DNA of 64,000 nucleotides from Rhodanobacter denitrificans (GCF_000230695.2 NC_020541.1:1054001-1118000), one strand, 5' to 3'. Numbered from the stretch's first letter, positions 9,171-20,156 are shown. Numbers and translations: made by a program. Notes: generated by a model from the letters alone, not told the origin.

Positions 9171-9836
9171 ATGTCCAAGACTCATGAAATCAAGGCGCAA
9201 AGCCGCAAGGACGAGGGGAAAGGTGCGAGCCGCCGCCTGCGTCGTGCGAGCTTCGTGCCGGCCGTGGTGTACGGCGCCGGTCAGGCTCCCGAGAGCATCC
9301 AGATCGAGCACAACACCATCCTGCTCGCCGCCAAGAACGAGTGGTTCTTCTCCTCGGTACTCGACCTGAACGTCGACGGCAAGGTGCAGAAGGTGCTGGT
9401 GCGCGACTGGCAGAAGCATCCGTTCAAGCAGCTGATGATGCACATGGACTTCCTGCGCGTGGACGAGAAGGCCGCGATCCGCGTCAGCGTGCCGCTGCAC
9501 TTCCTGAACAAGGAGAAGTCCGCGGCGGCGAAGACCTCCGGCGTGGTGATCTCGCACAACCTGACCGAAGTGGAAATCACCTGCCTGCCGAAGGATCTGC
9601 CCGAGTCCATCGAACTGGATCTGGCCGACCTGAAGCCCGGCGACATCATCCACCTGTCGCAGCTGAAGCTGCCGAAGAACGTCGAGCTGGTTGCCCTGCA
9701 TGGCGGCGAAGGCCACGACACCGCGGTGGTCACGGCCAACACGGTGCAGGAAGAGGCCGAGGAAGCGCCGGCTGTCGAAGCTGCTGCACCGGCTCCTGCC
9801 GCTGCTGCGCCGGCCAAGAAGGACGACAAGAAGTAA
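9171..9836 (+). CDS. rplY: 50S ribosomal protein L25, long (Ctc/TL5) form
   Basis: L25 binds 5S rRNA. At 221 residues this is the long form: an N-terminal 5S-binding beta domain (from KAQSRKDEGKGASRRLRR) plus a C-terminal TL5 domain, ending in a flexible Ala/Pro/Glu tail and KKDDKK. It lies between prs and pth as in many gammaproteobacteria. The ribosome site AAGGTAG lies about eight bases before the ATG. Confidence 0.96.
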   Translation: MSKTHEIKAQSRKDEGKGASRRLRRASFVPAVVYGAGQAPESIQIEHNTILLAAKNEWFFSSVLDLNVDGKVQKVLVRDWQKHPFKQLMMHMDFLRVDEKAAIRVSVPLHFLNKEKSAAAKTSGVVISHNLTEVEITCLPKDLPESIELDLADLKPGDIIHLSQLKLPKNVELVALHGGEGHDTAVVTANTVQEEAEEAPAVEAAAPAPAAAAPAKKDDKK

Positions 9837-9890
9837 GCCGCGTCGGCCCGTGCTCGCCTGGAGCGCGGGCCGTCACTGCTGCTTGTCCGC

Positions 9891-10472
9891 ATGGCTGGTT
9901 TGCGACTCATCGTCGGGCTGGGCAACCCCGGTGCCGAATACCTCCGAACCCGGCACAACGCCGGGTTCTGGCTAGTTGATGCCCTCGCCAGCGCCCAGGG
10001 CGAGCGCTTCGCCTTCGACGGCAAGCTGCATGGCGAAAGCTGCCGCGTGCGCCTCGGCGGCGAACCGGTGTGGCTGCTGAAGCCGGCCACCTTCATGAAC
10101 AAGAGCGGCATCGCTGTGGTCTCGGCGCTGCGCTATTACAAAATCGAAGCGGACCAGTGCCTGGTCGCGCACGACGACCTGGACCTGCCGCCCGGTACCG
10201 TGCGTCTGAAGTTCGACGGCGGCCACGGCGGCCAGAACGGTCTGCGCGACATCGTGGGCCACCTCGGCCACGGCAAGTTCCATCGCCTGCGCGTGGGCAT
10301 CGGCCACCCCGGTCACCGAGACCAGGTCACGCCGTGGGTGCTGGGCCGACCCTCGGCATCGGACGAGGATGCGATCCTCGACGGCATCGGCCGCGCGCTG
10401 GACGTGCTGCCGCTGGCGGCGACCGGCCAGTTCGACAAGGCGATGCAGTTGTTGCATACGAGCAGGGAATAG
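9891..10472 (+). CDS. pth: peptidyl-tRNA hydrolase
   Basis: Pth frees tRNA from prematurely released peptidyl-tRNA. The 193-residue protein shows the family start LIVGLGNPGAEYLRTRHNAGF, whose His is the catalytic base, then KPATFMNKSG and HDDLDLPPGTVRLK. The final residues and the TAG stop (10470-10472) lie inside the beginning of a dispersed GGGAATAGGGAATAG repeat, so the repeat appears to have set the gene's 3' end. Confidence 0.97.
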   Translation: MAGLRLIVGLGNPGAEYLRTRHNAGFWLVDALASAQGERFAFDGKLHGESCRVRLGGEPVWLLKPATFMNKSGIAVVSALRYYKIEADQCLVAHDDLDLPPGTVRLKFDGGHGGQNGLRDIVGHLGHGKFHRLRVGIGHPGHRDQVTPWVLGRPSASDEDAILDGIGRALDVLPLAATGQFDKAMQLLHTSRE

Positions 10473-10549
10473 GGAATAGCGAATCGCCAAGGCGTTCCGT
10501 ATCCCGTCGTTCCTGTTCTCCACTCCCCATTCCCTCTTCCCGGAATCCA
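10463..10549. repeat. GGGAATAGGGAAT-type inverted repeat, copy 1
   Basis: The left arm reads CAGGGAATAGGGAATAGCG and the right arm ends in CCCCATTCCCTCTTCCC, so the ends are imperfect inverted repeats around a variable centre. Similar blocks lie at 16576-16669 and 20611-20667. This copy overlaps the pth stop codon and fills the gap before ychF. Confidence 0.75.
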
Positions 10550-10553
10550 ATCC

Positions 10554-11642
10554 ATGGGCATCAAATGCGGCATCGTCGGTCTGCCCAACGTCGGCAAGTC
10601 CACCCTGTTCAACGCGCTGACCAAGGCCGGCATCGCCGCGGCGAACTTCCCGTTCTGCACGATCGAGCCGAACGTGGGCGTGGTGCCGGTGCCGGACCCG
10701 CGCCTGAACGCGCTGTCGGAGATTGTCAATCCGCAGAAGGTGGTGCCAACCGCGGTGGAGTTCGTCGACATCGCCGGCCTGGTCGCCGGCGCCTCGAAGG
10801 GCGAGGGCCTGGGCAACAAGTTCCTGGCGCACATCCGCGAGGTCGACGCGATCGCCCACGTGGTGCGCTGCTTCGAGGGTGACGTGATCCACGTCGCCGG
10901 CAAGGTCGACCCGATCGCCGACATCGAGACCATCGACACCGAGCTGGCGCTGGCCGACCTGGAATCGGTGGACAAGGCGCTGAACCGCGCCGAGCGCGCG
11001 GCCAAGGCGAACGACAAGGAGGCGCTGGCGCGCAAGCCGGTGCTGCAAAAGCTGGCCGCCGCGCTCAACGAGGGCCGCTCCGCGCGCAGCGCCGGGCTGG
11101 ACGAGGAAGAGAAGGCGCTGGTGCGCGACCTGTTCCTGCTCACCCTGAAGCCGCTGATGTACATCGCCAACGTCGCCGACGACGGCTTCGAGCACAACCC
11201 GCTGCTGGACGCCGTGCGCGAACGCGCAGTGAGCGAGGGCGCCGAGGTGGTGCCGGTATGCGCGGCGATCGAGGAGGAGCTGGCACAGCTGGACGAGGCC
11301 GACCGCGACGAATTCCTGAAGGACATGGGCCTGGACGAGCCCGGCCTGAACCGGGTGATCCGTGCCGGCTACAAGCTGCTCGACCTGCAGACCTATTTCA
11401 CCGCCGGCGTGAAGGAAGTGCGCGCGTGGCAGGTGAAGCGCGGCGCCACCGCGCCGCAGGCCGCCGGGGTGATCCACACCGACTTCGAGCGCGGCTTCAT
11501 CCGCGCCGAGACGGTCGGCTACGACGACTTCATCCAGTACAAGGGCGAAGCCGGCGCGGCGGCGGCCGGCCGGCTGCGCAAGGAAGGCAAGGAGTACATC
11601 GTCAAGGACGGCGACGTGCTGCACTTCCTGTTCAACGTCTGA
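10554..11642 (+). CDS. ychF: ribosome-binding ATPase YchF (OBG family)
   Basis: YchF is an OBG-family P-loop protein that prefers ATP and binds ribosomes; in E. coli it influences the oxidative stress response. The 362-residue protein has G1 [15 protein letters not shown], the switch segment [20 protein letters not shown], a coiled-coil insert around residues 130-200 and a C-terminal TGS domain. It closes the prfA-to-ychF block and converges on the SpoIIE-type gene. Confidence 0.97.
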   Translation: MGIKCGIVGLPNVGKSTLFNALTKAGIAAANFPFCTIEPNVGVVPVPDPRLNALSEIVNPQKVVPTAVEFVDIAGLVAGASKGEGLGNKFLAHIREVDAIAHVVRCFEGDVIHVAGKVDPIADIETIDTELALADLESVDKALNRAERAAKANDKEALARKPVLQKLAAALNEGRSARSAGLDEEEKALVRDLFLLTLKPLMYIANVADDGFEHNPLLDAVRERAVSEGAEVVPVCAAIEEELAQLDEADRDEFLKDMGLDEPGLNRVIRAGYKLLDLQTYFTAGVKEVRAWQVKRGATAPQAAGVIHTDFERGFIRAETVGYDDFIQYKGEAGAAAAGRLRKEGKEYIVKDGDVLHFLFNV

Positions 11643-11666
11643 GCCCCTTTCCGCTGGAAAGCGCGC

Positions 11667-13925
11667 TCAGGCGTCGGCGCCACCCTCGGTGATCTGCCGC
11701 TGCATGCGTCCAGGTAGGCGTCGAGTTCCAGCGTACTGGTGAAGACCTCGCTCACCGGTACCGCCTTGACGATGTCGAACACCTTGCGCACCTGCGGCTG
11801 CGGGTTCAACAGCAAGGTGTGGCCGTTGCGGGCGCACATGCTCTTGCGGATCCTGGCGAAGCTGCGCAGCCCGGCGCTGCTGACGTATTCCAGCTCGGCC
11901 AGATCGACCACCACGGTGCCGCCATCGCCCACCTCGGCTTCTTCCAGCAGGCTTTCGCAGCGGTCGAGCACGCCAAACACCTCCGCCAATTGGTTGTCGA
12001 CGCACATCTCGGTGCCGGGCGGGGCGGCGCCGTGCCAGGTCAGCGCCAGCGCGGTGATGTCGTCGGCTTGCGCAGCGTCCGCCACGAAGCGGTCCACGTC
12101 GCCCAGCAACTGTTCGATGTAGCCGGCAGTGGGGGCCGTCAGCGGCACCCGGGCGAGACTTTGCAGGGTGCGTCCGATGCCGTACATCTGCTGCGCGTGG
12201 TCGCCGGCCTCGGTGATGCCGTCGGTGTACATCAGCAGGGTTTCGCCCTGGCGCAGACGCAGGCGGTGTTCCGGGTAGCTGGAATCCTCGTACAGCCCGA
12301 GCACCGCGCCGGTGGGGAAGTCCAGCAGCTGCGGCGTGCCACCGCCGCACAGGATGGGCGGCTCGTGGCCTGCGCTGGCCAGCACCAGGTTGCCGTTGCC
12401 GGTGTCGAGCAGGCCGCACAGCAGGGTGACGAACATGCAGCTGTCGTTGCCGCGGGACAACTCCAGGTTGAGCAGCTGCAGCAGGTTTCGCGGCGTTTGC
12501 GCGCGCGGTGCCAGCGCCTTGGCCAGGGTGATCGTCTGCGCCATGAACAGGGCGGCCGGGATGCCCTTGTCGGAGACGTCGCCGACCATCACAAAGAAGC
12601 GCTGCGGGTCGAGCATGAAGTAGCTGTAGAGATCGCCGTCCACCGCGCGGGCCGGACGCAGCGCCGCGTGCAGTTCGAAGCTGGAGCACACGGCGTCGAG
12701 GTAGTGCTCGCTGGGCAGCAGGCCGAGCTGGATCTGGTGGGCGATCTCCAGTTCGCTGGCCAGCCGCTGCTTTTCGCGCGCCACCCGCGCGAGGTCCTCC
12801 AGGTGCAGGGCCAGTTCGCGGCGCATCAGGTCGAAGGATTCGGTGAGGCGGCCGACCTCGTCGGGGCGTCGGGCCGGCGGCAGCTCGAAATCCAGCTTGC
12901 CGCGGGCGACGTGCTCGGCGCGGTCGGCCAGTATCCGCAGCGGCGCCATCGTGCGACGGATGGTCAGCAGGGTGATCAGCGCGACGCCCAGCAGGCCCAG
13001 GGCAAGAATCAGCAGGAAGATGCGCCTTACCCCGGCATAGATCTGGTATTCCGGAACGACCAGGCCGAATCGCCAGCGGGTGCCTTCGATGGGGGCGGAA
13101 TAGACCCAGACCGGTCCGTGCACGCGCGGGTTCTGCGCTGTCGGCAGGCGCGTCGACTCGGGCTGGTCGCTGGCCAGCACCTGGAGCAGGGCCGGCATGC
13201 CGCGCTTGCCGACCAAGGCGGGATTGTTTTGCGCCAGGTAGTTGCCGTCGCTGTCCAGCACGAAGGCGTAGGCGCCCTTGGGCCTGGCCAGGCTGCGGAG
13301 GATCCGGTGCAGCCAGTCGAGCGTGACGTCGGCGTTGATGATCCCGGCAGGGTGGCCATCGCGGACGATCGCCACGGAAAAGTTGATCAGCTGGTGATGG
13401 CGGGACTGCGAATAGAACGGCCGCTGCCAGCAGCCGTTGGCGCAGCCGAGCCCGCCGAGGAACCAGTTGCTGTTCCGGTAAGGGGTGGCGTCGTGCGACA
13501 GGTTGCGACTGGCCAGGGTGCCGTCGTCCAGCCGACGCACGAAGGGCGAATGCGGCGGGGCGTCGGCCGGATTCGGCGAGGGCCTGAACGCCGCGGCCAG
13601 CCCGTCCATGTCCTGGTTCGCGGCCAGGGTGTCATGCAGCAGCGGTTCGGCGTCGTCCCGGCGGGCGTCGATGATCGCGGCAAGCATGCGTGCCGAAACC
13701 GCGACACGGTCGATCCGGGCCTGGATCTGGCTGCCGGCATTGGCCGCCAGGGAGGCGGCTTCGCGTTGGGTGTGCTTCGAGGATCTGCGTGCGGGTCAGA
13801 TTGAGCAGCAAGGCCTCCGTGGCCGCCAGCACCAGGGTGGACCCGAGCAGGACACCCACAGCGCCGCCCGTGATGCAATGCTGCGCAAGGCCAACGGCGG
13901 ATCTTCCGACTTCCTGTTGCGGCAT
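11667..13925 (-). pseudogene. SpoIIE-type phosphatase with sensor, HAMP and STAS regions, frameshifted twice
   Basis: The gene reads as membrane anchor (residues about 20-41 from the ATG at 13925), extracytoplasmic sensor region, second membrane helix (IFLLILALGLLGVALITLL), HAMP, PP2C/SpoIIE phosphatase (GDVSDKGIPAALFMA, YTDGITEAG) and a STAS-like end (VDLAELEYVSSAGLRSF). Near 13777 the anchor is in a different frame from the sensor. Near 11706 one missing base moves the end out of frame; restoring it gives a stop at 11667, while the uncorrected frame runs to 11519 against ychF. The intact core frame is 11519-13687. Such proteins control partner-switching regulation of sigma factors or c-di-GMP. 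It is either a decaying gene or has two sequencing errors. Confidence 0.7.
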
Positions 13926-14037
13926 CTAGCCACGAAGCTACGGTGGGCTGCAAGCCGGCGGACCGCGCGGGGGCGGGGGATCGCGCACGGTCAGGCATAA
14001 TCGCGGTTTCGGACTCCACCCGTGAGGTGCCCAGCCC

Positions 14038-14526
14038 ATGCCCGGACAGCAGCATGAAGTGAGCTTTCGCTTCCTCGCCCAACCCACCGACGTGAATTTC
14101 GGTGGCAAGGTGCACGGCGGCATGGCGATGAAATGGATCGACCAGGCCGGCTACGCCTGCGCGGTGGCCTGGAGCGGGGCGTATTGCGTCACCGCCTCGG
14201 TCAGCGGGATCCAGTTCGTGGCGCCGATCCTGATCGGCGATCTGGTCACGGTGCGGGCCCGCCTGATCCACACCGGCACCAGCAGCATGCACCTGGCGGT
14301 CGACGTGCTGGCGCGCGACCTGCGCAAGGGTGAGCAGCGCCTGGCCACCAGCTGCGTGATGGTTTTCGTGGCGCTGGACAGCCCGGACGGCAAACCGACG
14401 CCGGTGCCGCACTGGGAGCCGCACGACGACGGCGAACGGCGGTTGCAGGCGCAGGCCAGGCGGTTGCTGGAACTGTCCAAGGGCATGGAGCAACTGGTCG
14501 ACCTGCACGCGGCTTCGCCGGACTGA
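14038..14526 (+). CDS. acyl-CoA thioesterase, hotdog fold (YciA/BACH type)
   Basis: This 162-residue single hotdog domain hydrolyses acyl-CoA thioesters. The region around residues 18-40 (NFGGKVHGGMAMKWIDQAGYACA) matches the family, with the Asn and the Gly-Met-Ala helix start, and VSGIQFVAPILIGDLV forms the central strands. YciA-type enzymes have broad chain-length use; the exact substrate is not readable. It is divergent from the SpoIIE-type gene across 112 bases. The next unit downstream is the tRNA-tuf operon with its own promoter. Confidence 0.88.
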   Translation: MPGQQHEVSFRFLAQPTDVNFGGKVHGGMAMKWIDQAGYACAVAWSGAYCVTASVSGIQFVAPILIGDLVTVRARLIHTGTSSMHLAVDVLARDLRKGEQRLATSCVMVFVALDSPDGKPTPVPHWEPHDDGERRLQAQARRLLELSKGMEQLVDLHAASPD

Positions 14527-14577
14527 CAGAAGCCGGGCGCAGATCGCCGGCAGGCGCCGAATCACCGCCGCAAGGTG

Positions 14578-14606
14578 TTGACAGTTCGGGGCTCGATCCA
14601 CACAAT
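14578..14606 (+). promoter_or_regulatory. probable promoter of the tRNA-tuf operon
   Basis: A perfect -35 TTGACA (14578-14583) is followed after 17 bases by CACAAT (14601-14606), matching four of six -10 positions, then the GC-bearing discriminator ACGCG. Transcription would begin near 14613, just before the tRNA-Tyr relic. Confidence 0.65.
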
Positions 14607-14620
14607 ACGCGTTCTTTGTT

Positions 14621-14697
14621 GGAGCAATAACCAAGCGACCAACAAGGGCGGACCGCCAATCTGCCGGCCTGCGCCTTCGATGGTTTGCCTGGAACGG
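14621..14697 (+). pseudogene. degenerate tRNA-Tyr copy
   Basis: Between 14631 and 14685 this stretch matches the intact tRNA-Tyr downstream at about 44 of 55 positions, mostly differing by transitions. It keeps the D-arm region, the anticodon stem GCGGA/TCTGC and the long class II variable arm. The anticodon loop reads CCGCCAA (GCC in place of GTA). The T-arm no longer pairs and the acceptor ends do not match, so it should not make a functional tRNA. It occupies the first position after the operon promoter. Confidence 0.75.
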
Positions 14698-14804
14698 GCT
14701 CGATCAGTCCACGGGCGGGTTCGAAGGGGCGGAGGGCAGGATGCCCGAAGTCATCCACCTTCCGGGTGCAGGCGGCACGCGACACTCAGGACAAAGAAGA
14801 TTCT

Positions 14805-14890
14805 GGAGGGATACCCAAGCGGCCAACGGGGGCAGACTGTAAATCTGCTGGCTTACGCCTTCGGTGGTTCGAATCCACCTCCCTCCACCA
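14805..14890 (+). tRNA. tRNA-Tyr (GTA)
   Basis: A class II tRNA of 86 bases: acceptor GGAGGGA pairs with TCCCTCC, discriminator A, encoded CCA. The anticodon loop CTGTAAA gives GTA, and a long variable arm (TGGCTTACGCCTT) precedes the T-arm GGTTCGAATCC. Confidence 0.98.
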
Positions 14891-15027
14891 GAGCAAGTTG
14901 ACATCGGATTGGCCGCTTCAATCGATGGCAGGTTTCACCGGGTCGCAGGAGCGCCCCGATACGCGACGCTAGAGCGGCGCGACCCGCAAGGGAAGGGACA
15001 GGATGTCCGGCAGGAGTTCCGCACAGA

Positions 15028-15101
15028 GCGGGAGTAGTTCAATGGTAGAACATCAGTTTTCCAAACTGATTACGCGGGTTCGATTCCCGCCTTCCGCTCC
15101 A
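15028..15101 (+). tRNA. tRNA-Gly (TCC)
   Basis: Acceptor GCGGGAG pairs with CTTCCGC (two wobbles), discriminator T, encoded CCA at 15099-15101. The anticodon loop TTTCCAA gives TCC. It lies between tRNA-Tyr and tRNA-Thr, as in the tufB operon of enterobacteria. Confidence 0.97.
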
Positions 15102-15169
15102 TTGCGCTGCCCCTGCCAAGCCAGGTTGACGTTGCATGTGCTGCACAAGTCGACGCCTTTTTGAAGAGT

Positions 15170-15213
15170 CCGGCAGGACGCCGGTCTTGATCTTCGCCAT
15201 CATGGAGGATGGC
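15170..15213 (+). promoter_or_regulatory. paired hairpins upstream of tRNA-Thr
   Basis: CCGGC-AGGAC-GCCGG (15170-15184) is followed by GCCATC-ATGGAG-GATGGC (15196-15213), eleven bases apart. Both loops expose GGA. The block is about 80 percent identical by eye to 33886-33929 downstream of the second tuf gene. Confidence 0.55.
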
Positions 15214-15223
15214 TAAAACTTCC

Positions 15224-15299
<76 letters not shown>

Positions 15300-15376
15300 T
15301 TCCTTCGGCCGTCACGGTCAGCCCCAAAACGGGCAGGTTCCTTTCAATTTATTGACTCCATCGGGGTTTAGCGCGC

Positions 15377-16567
<1,191 letters not shown>

Positions 16568-16575
16568 GTAGAATG

Positions 16576-16669
16576 CAGGGAATAGGGACGAGGGAATAGG
16601 GAATCGGAAAGGCTCGCGACCCGCGCTTTCCGGCTCTTCTATTCCCGCTTCCCTATTCCCTATTTCCAT
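16576..16669. repeat. GGGAATAGGGAAT-type inverted repeat, copy 2
   Basis: The left arm holds two tandem GGGAATAGGGA-like units and the right arm holds TTCCCGCTTCCCTATTCCC, giving a long imperfect hairpin. It starts nine bases after the tuf stop and ends four bases before tRNA-Trp, so it probably affects read-through or processing between them. Confidence 0.75.
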
Positions 16670-16673
16670 TTTT

Positions 16674-16749
<76 letters not shown>

Positions 16750-16831
16750 CTTCCCCGAGGACCAAGACGGGTGACGATGGCAGGGTCGGGCCGCAAGGCA
16801 CGGCATGCTGCTGACACCGAGTCGCTAGTGC

Positions 16832-17227
16832 ATGAATACCAAGGCAGAACAGCCCAAGGGCACGAACGCCGCCGACATCGGCAAGCTGGTACTGGCGGGC
16901 CTGGTGCTGGCTGCCGGTATCTTTGCCTATTCCTGGTTCGGCCGGGACGGCAGCATTTCATCGTCGATACGCCTGCTGGGCGTGCTGGCCGCATTCGTGG
17001 TGGCGTCGGCGATTGCCGCGTTCACCGCGCTGGGCCGACGGGTACGGAACTTCATCGCCGAGTCGCAGTTCGAGATGCGCAAGGTGGTCTGGCCGACCCG
17101 CGACGAGACGATCAAGACGACCGGCATCATCATCCTGGTGGTGATCGTGTTGTCGTTGCTGCTGGGTCTTATCGACCTGATCCTGAAGTCGGTCATTCTC
17201 GACTGGCTGCTGAAGCTGGGTGGCTGA
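16832..17227 (+). CDS. secE: preprotein translocase subunit SecE
   Basis: SecE clamps SecY in the SecYEG channel. The 131-residue protein has three membrane segments (about residues 18-36, 47-67 and 96-118), the E. coli-like long form. The conserved cytoplasmic amphipathic helix and WP motif before the last segment are present ([18 protein letters not shown]). It overlaps the open frame of nusG, and the two are coupled. Confidence 0.97.
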   Translation: MNTKAEQPKGTNAADIGKLVLAGLVLAAGIFAYSWFGRDGSISSSIRLLGVLAAFVVASAIAAFTALGRRVRNFIAESQFEMRKVVWPTRDETIKTTGIIILVVIVLSLLLGLIDLILKSVILDWLLKLGG

Positions 17228-17234
17228 GGTGAGC

Positions 17235-17795
17235 ATGAGCAAGCGCTGGTACGTGGTGCACGCCTATTCGGGTTTCGAGAACCAGGTGAAGCGTTCCCTC
17301 GAGGAGCGCATCAAGCGCGCCGCGATGGAAGAGAAGTTCGGCGAGGTGCTGGTGCCGACCGAGGAAGTGATCGAGATGCGCGGCGGCCAGAAGCGGCGCA
17401 GCGATCGCAAGTTCTTCCCGGGCTACGTACTGGTGCAGATCGAGACGAACACCGAGGGCAAGTCGCCCCGGATCGACGACGAGTGCTGGCACCTGATCAA
17501 GGAAACCCCGAAGGTGATGGGGTTCATCGGCGGCACCGCCGATCGCCCGCTGCCGATCAAGGACAGTGAGGCCGATGCCATCCTCAGCCGCGTGCGCGAG
17601 GGCGTCGAGAAGCCTCGCCCCAAGGTGCTGTTCGAACCGGGCGAGATGGTGCGCGTCACCGAGGGTCCGTTCAACGATTTCAACGGTGTGGTCGAGGAAG
17701 TCAACTACGAGAAGAGCCGCCTGCGTGTGGCGGTGCTGATCTTCGGTCGTTCGACCCCCGTGGAATTGGAGTTCGGTCAGGTCGAAAAGGCCTGA
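17235..17795 (+). CDS. nusG: transcription antitermination/termination factor NusG
   Basis: NusG binds RNA polymerase and links it to Rho or the ribosome. The 186-residue protein starts [17 protein letters not shown] (NGN domain) and ends with a KOW domain, [23 protein letters not shown] at 17220 is in frame, but the ATG at 17235, with GAGGTGAG directly upstream, fits the usual N-terminus. It is followed by a separate promoter for rplK. Confidence 0.98.
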   Translation: MSKRWYVVHAYSGFENQVKRSLEERIKRAAMEEKFGEVLVPTEEVIEMRGGQKRRSDRKFFPGYVLVQIETNTEGKSPRIDDECWHLIKETPKVMGFIGGTADRPLPIKDSEADAILSRVREGVEKPRPKVLFEPGEMVRVTEGPFNDFNGVVEEVNYEKSRLRVAVLIFGRSTPVELEFGQVEKA

Positions 17796-17929
17796 GTTCG
17801 CGAAGGAGCCTGTTCGAGGCTAATCCGCTCGATACCTTCCCCTCTTCTCACCGGCGGGGAAATGGCGCTTCGCCCGGCCGAGGCCCCCTGTCCTTGGATT
17901 TCAGCCCGAGGTCATTGCTGGCACGGGGC

Positions 17930-17958
17930 TTGCTGATGATCCGGTAAATCTCTATACT
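17930..17958 (+). promoter_or_regulatory. probable rplK promoter
   Basis: TTGCTG (17930-17935), a 17-base spacer and TATACT (17953-17958) make a good sigma70 site followed by the GC-rich discriminator GCGCGG. A leader of about 125 bases precedes rplK, where L1 feedback would be expected to act. The rest of the nusG-rplK gap (17796-17929) shows nothing I can name. Confidence 0.7.
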
Positions 17959-18091
17959 GCGCGGTTCACGCGGGGTCTTTTTGGCCCGGCGTGTACGCGT
18001 TTCGGATCCGCATGAGGCGGGTCTTCCCTCCATCCATGGAACGGTGAACAGCGAGGAGCCGCAAGGCGCCTGGACTCGCGAGGAACATCCA

Positions 18092-18520
18092 ATGGCAAAG
18101 AAAGTCGTCGGTTACATCAAGCTGCAGGTCAAGGCCGGTCAGGCCAACCCGTCGCCGCCGGTGGGCCCCGCCCTCGGTCAGCGCGGCCTGAACATCATGG
18201 AGTTCTGCAAGGCGTTCAATGCTGCCACGCAGAAGCTGGAGCCGGGTCTGCCGATCCCGACCATCATCACGGCGTACTCCGACCGCAGCTTCACCTTCAT
18301 CACCAAGACTCCGCCCGCCACCATCCTTCTGAAGAAGGCCACCGGTGTCGCCAAGGGTTCGCAGAAGCCGAACACCGACAAGGTCGGCAAGGTCACCCGC
18401 AAGCAGCTGGAAGACATTGCCAAGCAGAAGGAGCCGGATCTGACGGCGGCCGACCTTGACGCCGCGGTGCGCACCATTGCCGGTAGCGCCCGCAGCATGG
18501 GCCTGACGGTGGAGGGTTAA
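18092..18520 (+). CDS. rplK: 50S ribosomal protein L11
   Basis: L11 binds the GTPase-associated centre of 23S rRNA and is needed for RelA activation. The 142-residue protein begins [16 protein letters not shown] with the Pro-rich [13 protein letters not shown] loop typical of its N-domain. The ATG at 18092 was chosen over an upstream in-frame start because it gives the standard length and N-terminus. rplA follows after three bases. Confidence 0.98.
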   Translation: MAKKVVGYIKLQVKAGQANPSPPVGPALGQRGLNIMEFCKAFNAATQKLEPGLPIPTIITAYSDRSFTFITKTPPATILLKKATGVAKGSQKPNTDKVGKVTRKQLEDIAKQKEPDLTAADLDAAVRTIAGSARSMGLTVEG

Positions 18521-18523
18521 GAC

Positions 18524-19228
18524 ATGAAGATCACGAAGCGCATGAAGGCCGCGCAGGCCGCGGTGCAGCCGGGCAAGTTCTACGGCCTGGAAGAAGCCCT
18601 GAAGATCGTCAAGGACAACGCCAAGGCGAAGTTTGCCGAGTCGGTGGACGTGGCCGTGCGGTTGGGCATCGACGCGAAGAAATCGGACCAGGGCGTGCGT
18701 GGTTCCTCGCTGCTGCCGCATGGCACCGGCAAGACCGTCAAAGTCGCCGTGTTCTGCCCGCCGGGCGAGAAGGCCGAGGCCGCCAAGGCCGCCGGTGCCG
18801 ATGCTGTCGGCATGGACGACCTGGCCGAGCGCATGCAGGGCGGTGATCTCGACTTCGGTCGCGTGATCGCTACGCCGGATGCCATGCGGGTGGTCGGCAA
18901 GCTGGGCCAGCTGCTCGGCCCGCGCGGCCTGATGCCGAACCCGAAGGACGGCTCGGTCACCGCCGACGTCGCCACGGCGGTGAAGAACGCCAAGGCCGGC
19001 CAGGTGAAGTTCCGCAACGACAAGGCGGGCATCATCCACGCCACCATCGGCAAGGCGAACTTCGAAGCCAGCCAGCTCGCAGACAACCTGAATGCGTTGA
19101 TCGCCGACCTGCTGAAGGCCAAGCCGGCCACGGCGAAGGGTCAGTTCCTGCAGAAAGTGGCGTTGTCCAGCACGATGGGCGTCGGCGTTGCCGTCGATAC
19201 CTCGTCGCTGACCATCGCCGCGAAGTAA
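18524..19228 (+). CDS. rplA: 50S ribosomal protein L1
   Basis: L1 forms the mobile stalk at the E site and in many bacteria represses its own rplK-rplA mRNA. The 234-residue protein has the typical start [14 protein letters not shown] and the conserved [15 protein letters not shown] segment near residue 130. A terminator-like hairpin follows the stop, so part of transcription probably ends before rplJ. Confidence 0.98.
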   Translation: MKITKRMKAAQAAVQPGKFYGLEEALKIVKDNAKAKFAESVDVAVRLGIDAKKSDQGVRGSSLLPHGTGKTVKVAVFCPPGEKAEAAKAAGADAVGMDDLAERMQGGDLDFGRVIATPDAMRVVGKLGQLLGPRGLMPNPKDGSVTADVATAVKNAKAGQVKFRNDKAGIIHATIGKANFEASQLADNLNALIADLLKAKPATAKGQFLQKVALSSTMGVGVAVDTSSLTIAAK

Positions 19229-19237
19229 GAATCAAGT

Positions 19238-19272
19238 CCCGCACCGGCCAGGTGCCAGTGCGGGCAGTTTTT
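19238..19272 (+). terminator. terminator-like hairpin after rplA
   Basis: CCCGCAC (19238-19244) pairs with GTGCGGG (19258-19264) and is followed by CAGTTTTT. The position between rplA and rplJ suggests partial termination or attenuation separating L11-L1 from L10-L12. Confidence 0.65.
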
Positions 19273-19308
19273 GAGGGCAGTCCCGGTGTCTGTTGGATGC
19301 CGGGACCG

Positions 19309-19450
19309 CTGTCAAAGACCGCAGGCGCGATCAACGCGCGACGACGACGGGCAGGGAGCTCGGTTTTGGCAGGGAATCGCCGCGTCGCCAACGGGATTGC
19401 TTAATCGGGTTTTTCGCGAATCCGGCCTGCGCAGATGGTGCTGCCCCTTC
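19309..19450 (+). promoter_or_regulatory. L10 (rplJ) leader RNA
   Basis: In the 350-base gap before rplJ, CGCAGGC (19320-19326) can pair with GCCTGCG (19425-19431), and the second arm continues into CAGATGGTG. This long-range helix and the trailing AGATGGTG are hallmarks of the L10-L12 binding leader, through which L10(L12)4 represses rplJL translation. No promoter was recognised in the gap. Confidence 0.65.
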
Positions 19451-19578
19451 TGGAATCGTTCGATTTGTTCTGGAAAGGCCAACACCCGGGGCACCGCAGT
19501 GCCCCCGACGTCACGGAGGGCGTCGCCCAGGACCGCAAGCGGCAGGAGCCGTGAGCGGAGTTCATTTGGAGGAGTGCA

Positions 19579-20112
19579 ATGGCTCTCAATCTGTCTCAGA
19601 AGCAAGAAGTAGTCGCCGAACTGGCAGAAGTTGCCGCGAAGGCTCACTCCCTGGTCGCTGCCGAGTATGCGGGCACCACGGTCGCTCAGATGACCGCGAT
19701 GCGCAAGAAGGCCCGCGAATCCGGCGTGTACTTGCGGGTTGTCAAGAACACGCTGGCGTCGCGCGCCGTGGCCGGTACCGAGTTCGAGGTCGTCAAGGAC
19801 GCCTTGGTCGGTCCGCTGCTGTACGCATTCTCGACGGAAGAGCCCGGTGCAGCCGGGCGTCTGATCAAGGAATTTGCCAAGGACAACGACAAGCTGAAGG
19901 CGAAGCTCGTCTCGGTGGAAGGCAAGCTGCTGCCGGCCGCGCACGTCGACGTGCTGGCCTCGCTGCCGACCCGCGAACAGGCGCTGGCCATGCTGGCCCG
20001 CGTACTGGCCGAACCGGCCACGATGTTCGCCCGCGTCGTCAAGGCCGTGGCCGACAAGCAGGGTGGTGGCGAAGTCGCCGCCGAGGCCCCGGCCGAAGCC
20101 GAACCCGCCTAA
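19579..20112 (+). CDS. rplJ: 50S ribosomal protein L10
   Basis: L10 anchors L7/L12 dimers to form the ribosomal stalk. The 177-residue protein starts with [15 protein letters not shown] and carries the conserved [18 protein letters not shown] stretch; the C-terminal helix, which binds L12, is Ala-rich. TTTGGAGGAG gives a strong ribosome site. rplL follows after 44 bases. Confidence 0.98.
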   Translation: MALNLSQKQEVVAELAEVAAKAHSLVAAEYAGTTVAQMTAMRKKARESGVYLRVVKNTLASRAVAGTEFEVVKDALVGPLLYAFSTEEPGAAGRLIKEFAKDNDKLKAKLVSVEGKLLPAAHVDVLASLPTREQALAMLARVLAEPATMFARVVKAVADKQGGGEVAAEAPAEAEPA

Positions 20113-20156
20113 GTTCATCGTCTATCAAATCGAATCCATTTCCAGAGGTAAATGCA

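Noticed and set aside
11519..11666. C-terminal tail of the SpoIIE-type frame antisense to ychF
   Set aside because: It arises from the apparent frameshift near 11706; restoring one base gives a natural stop at 11667.
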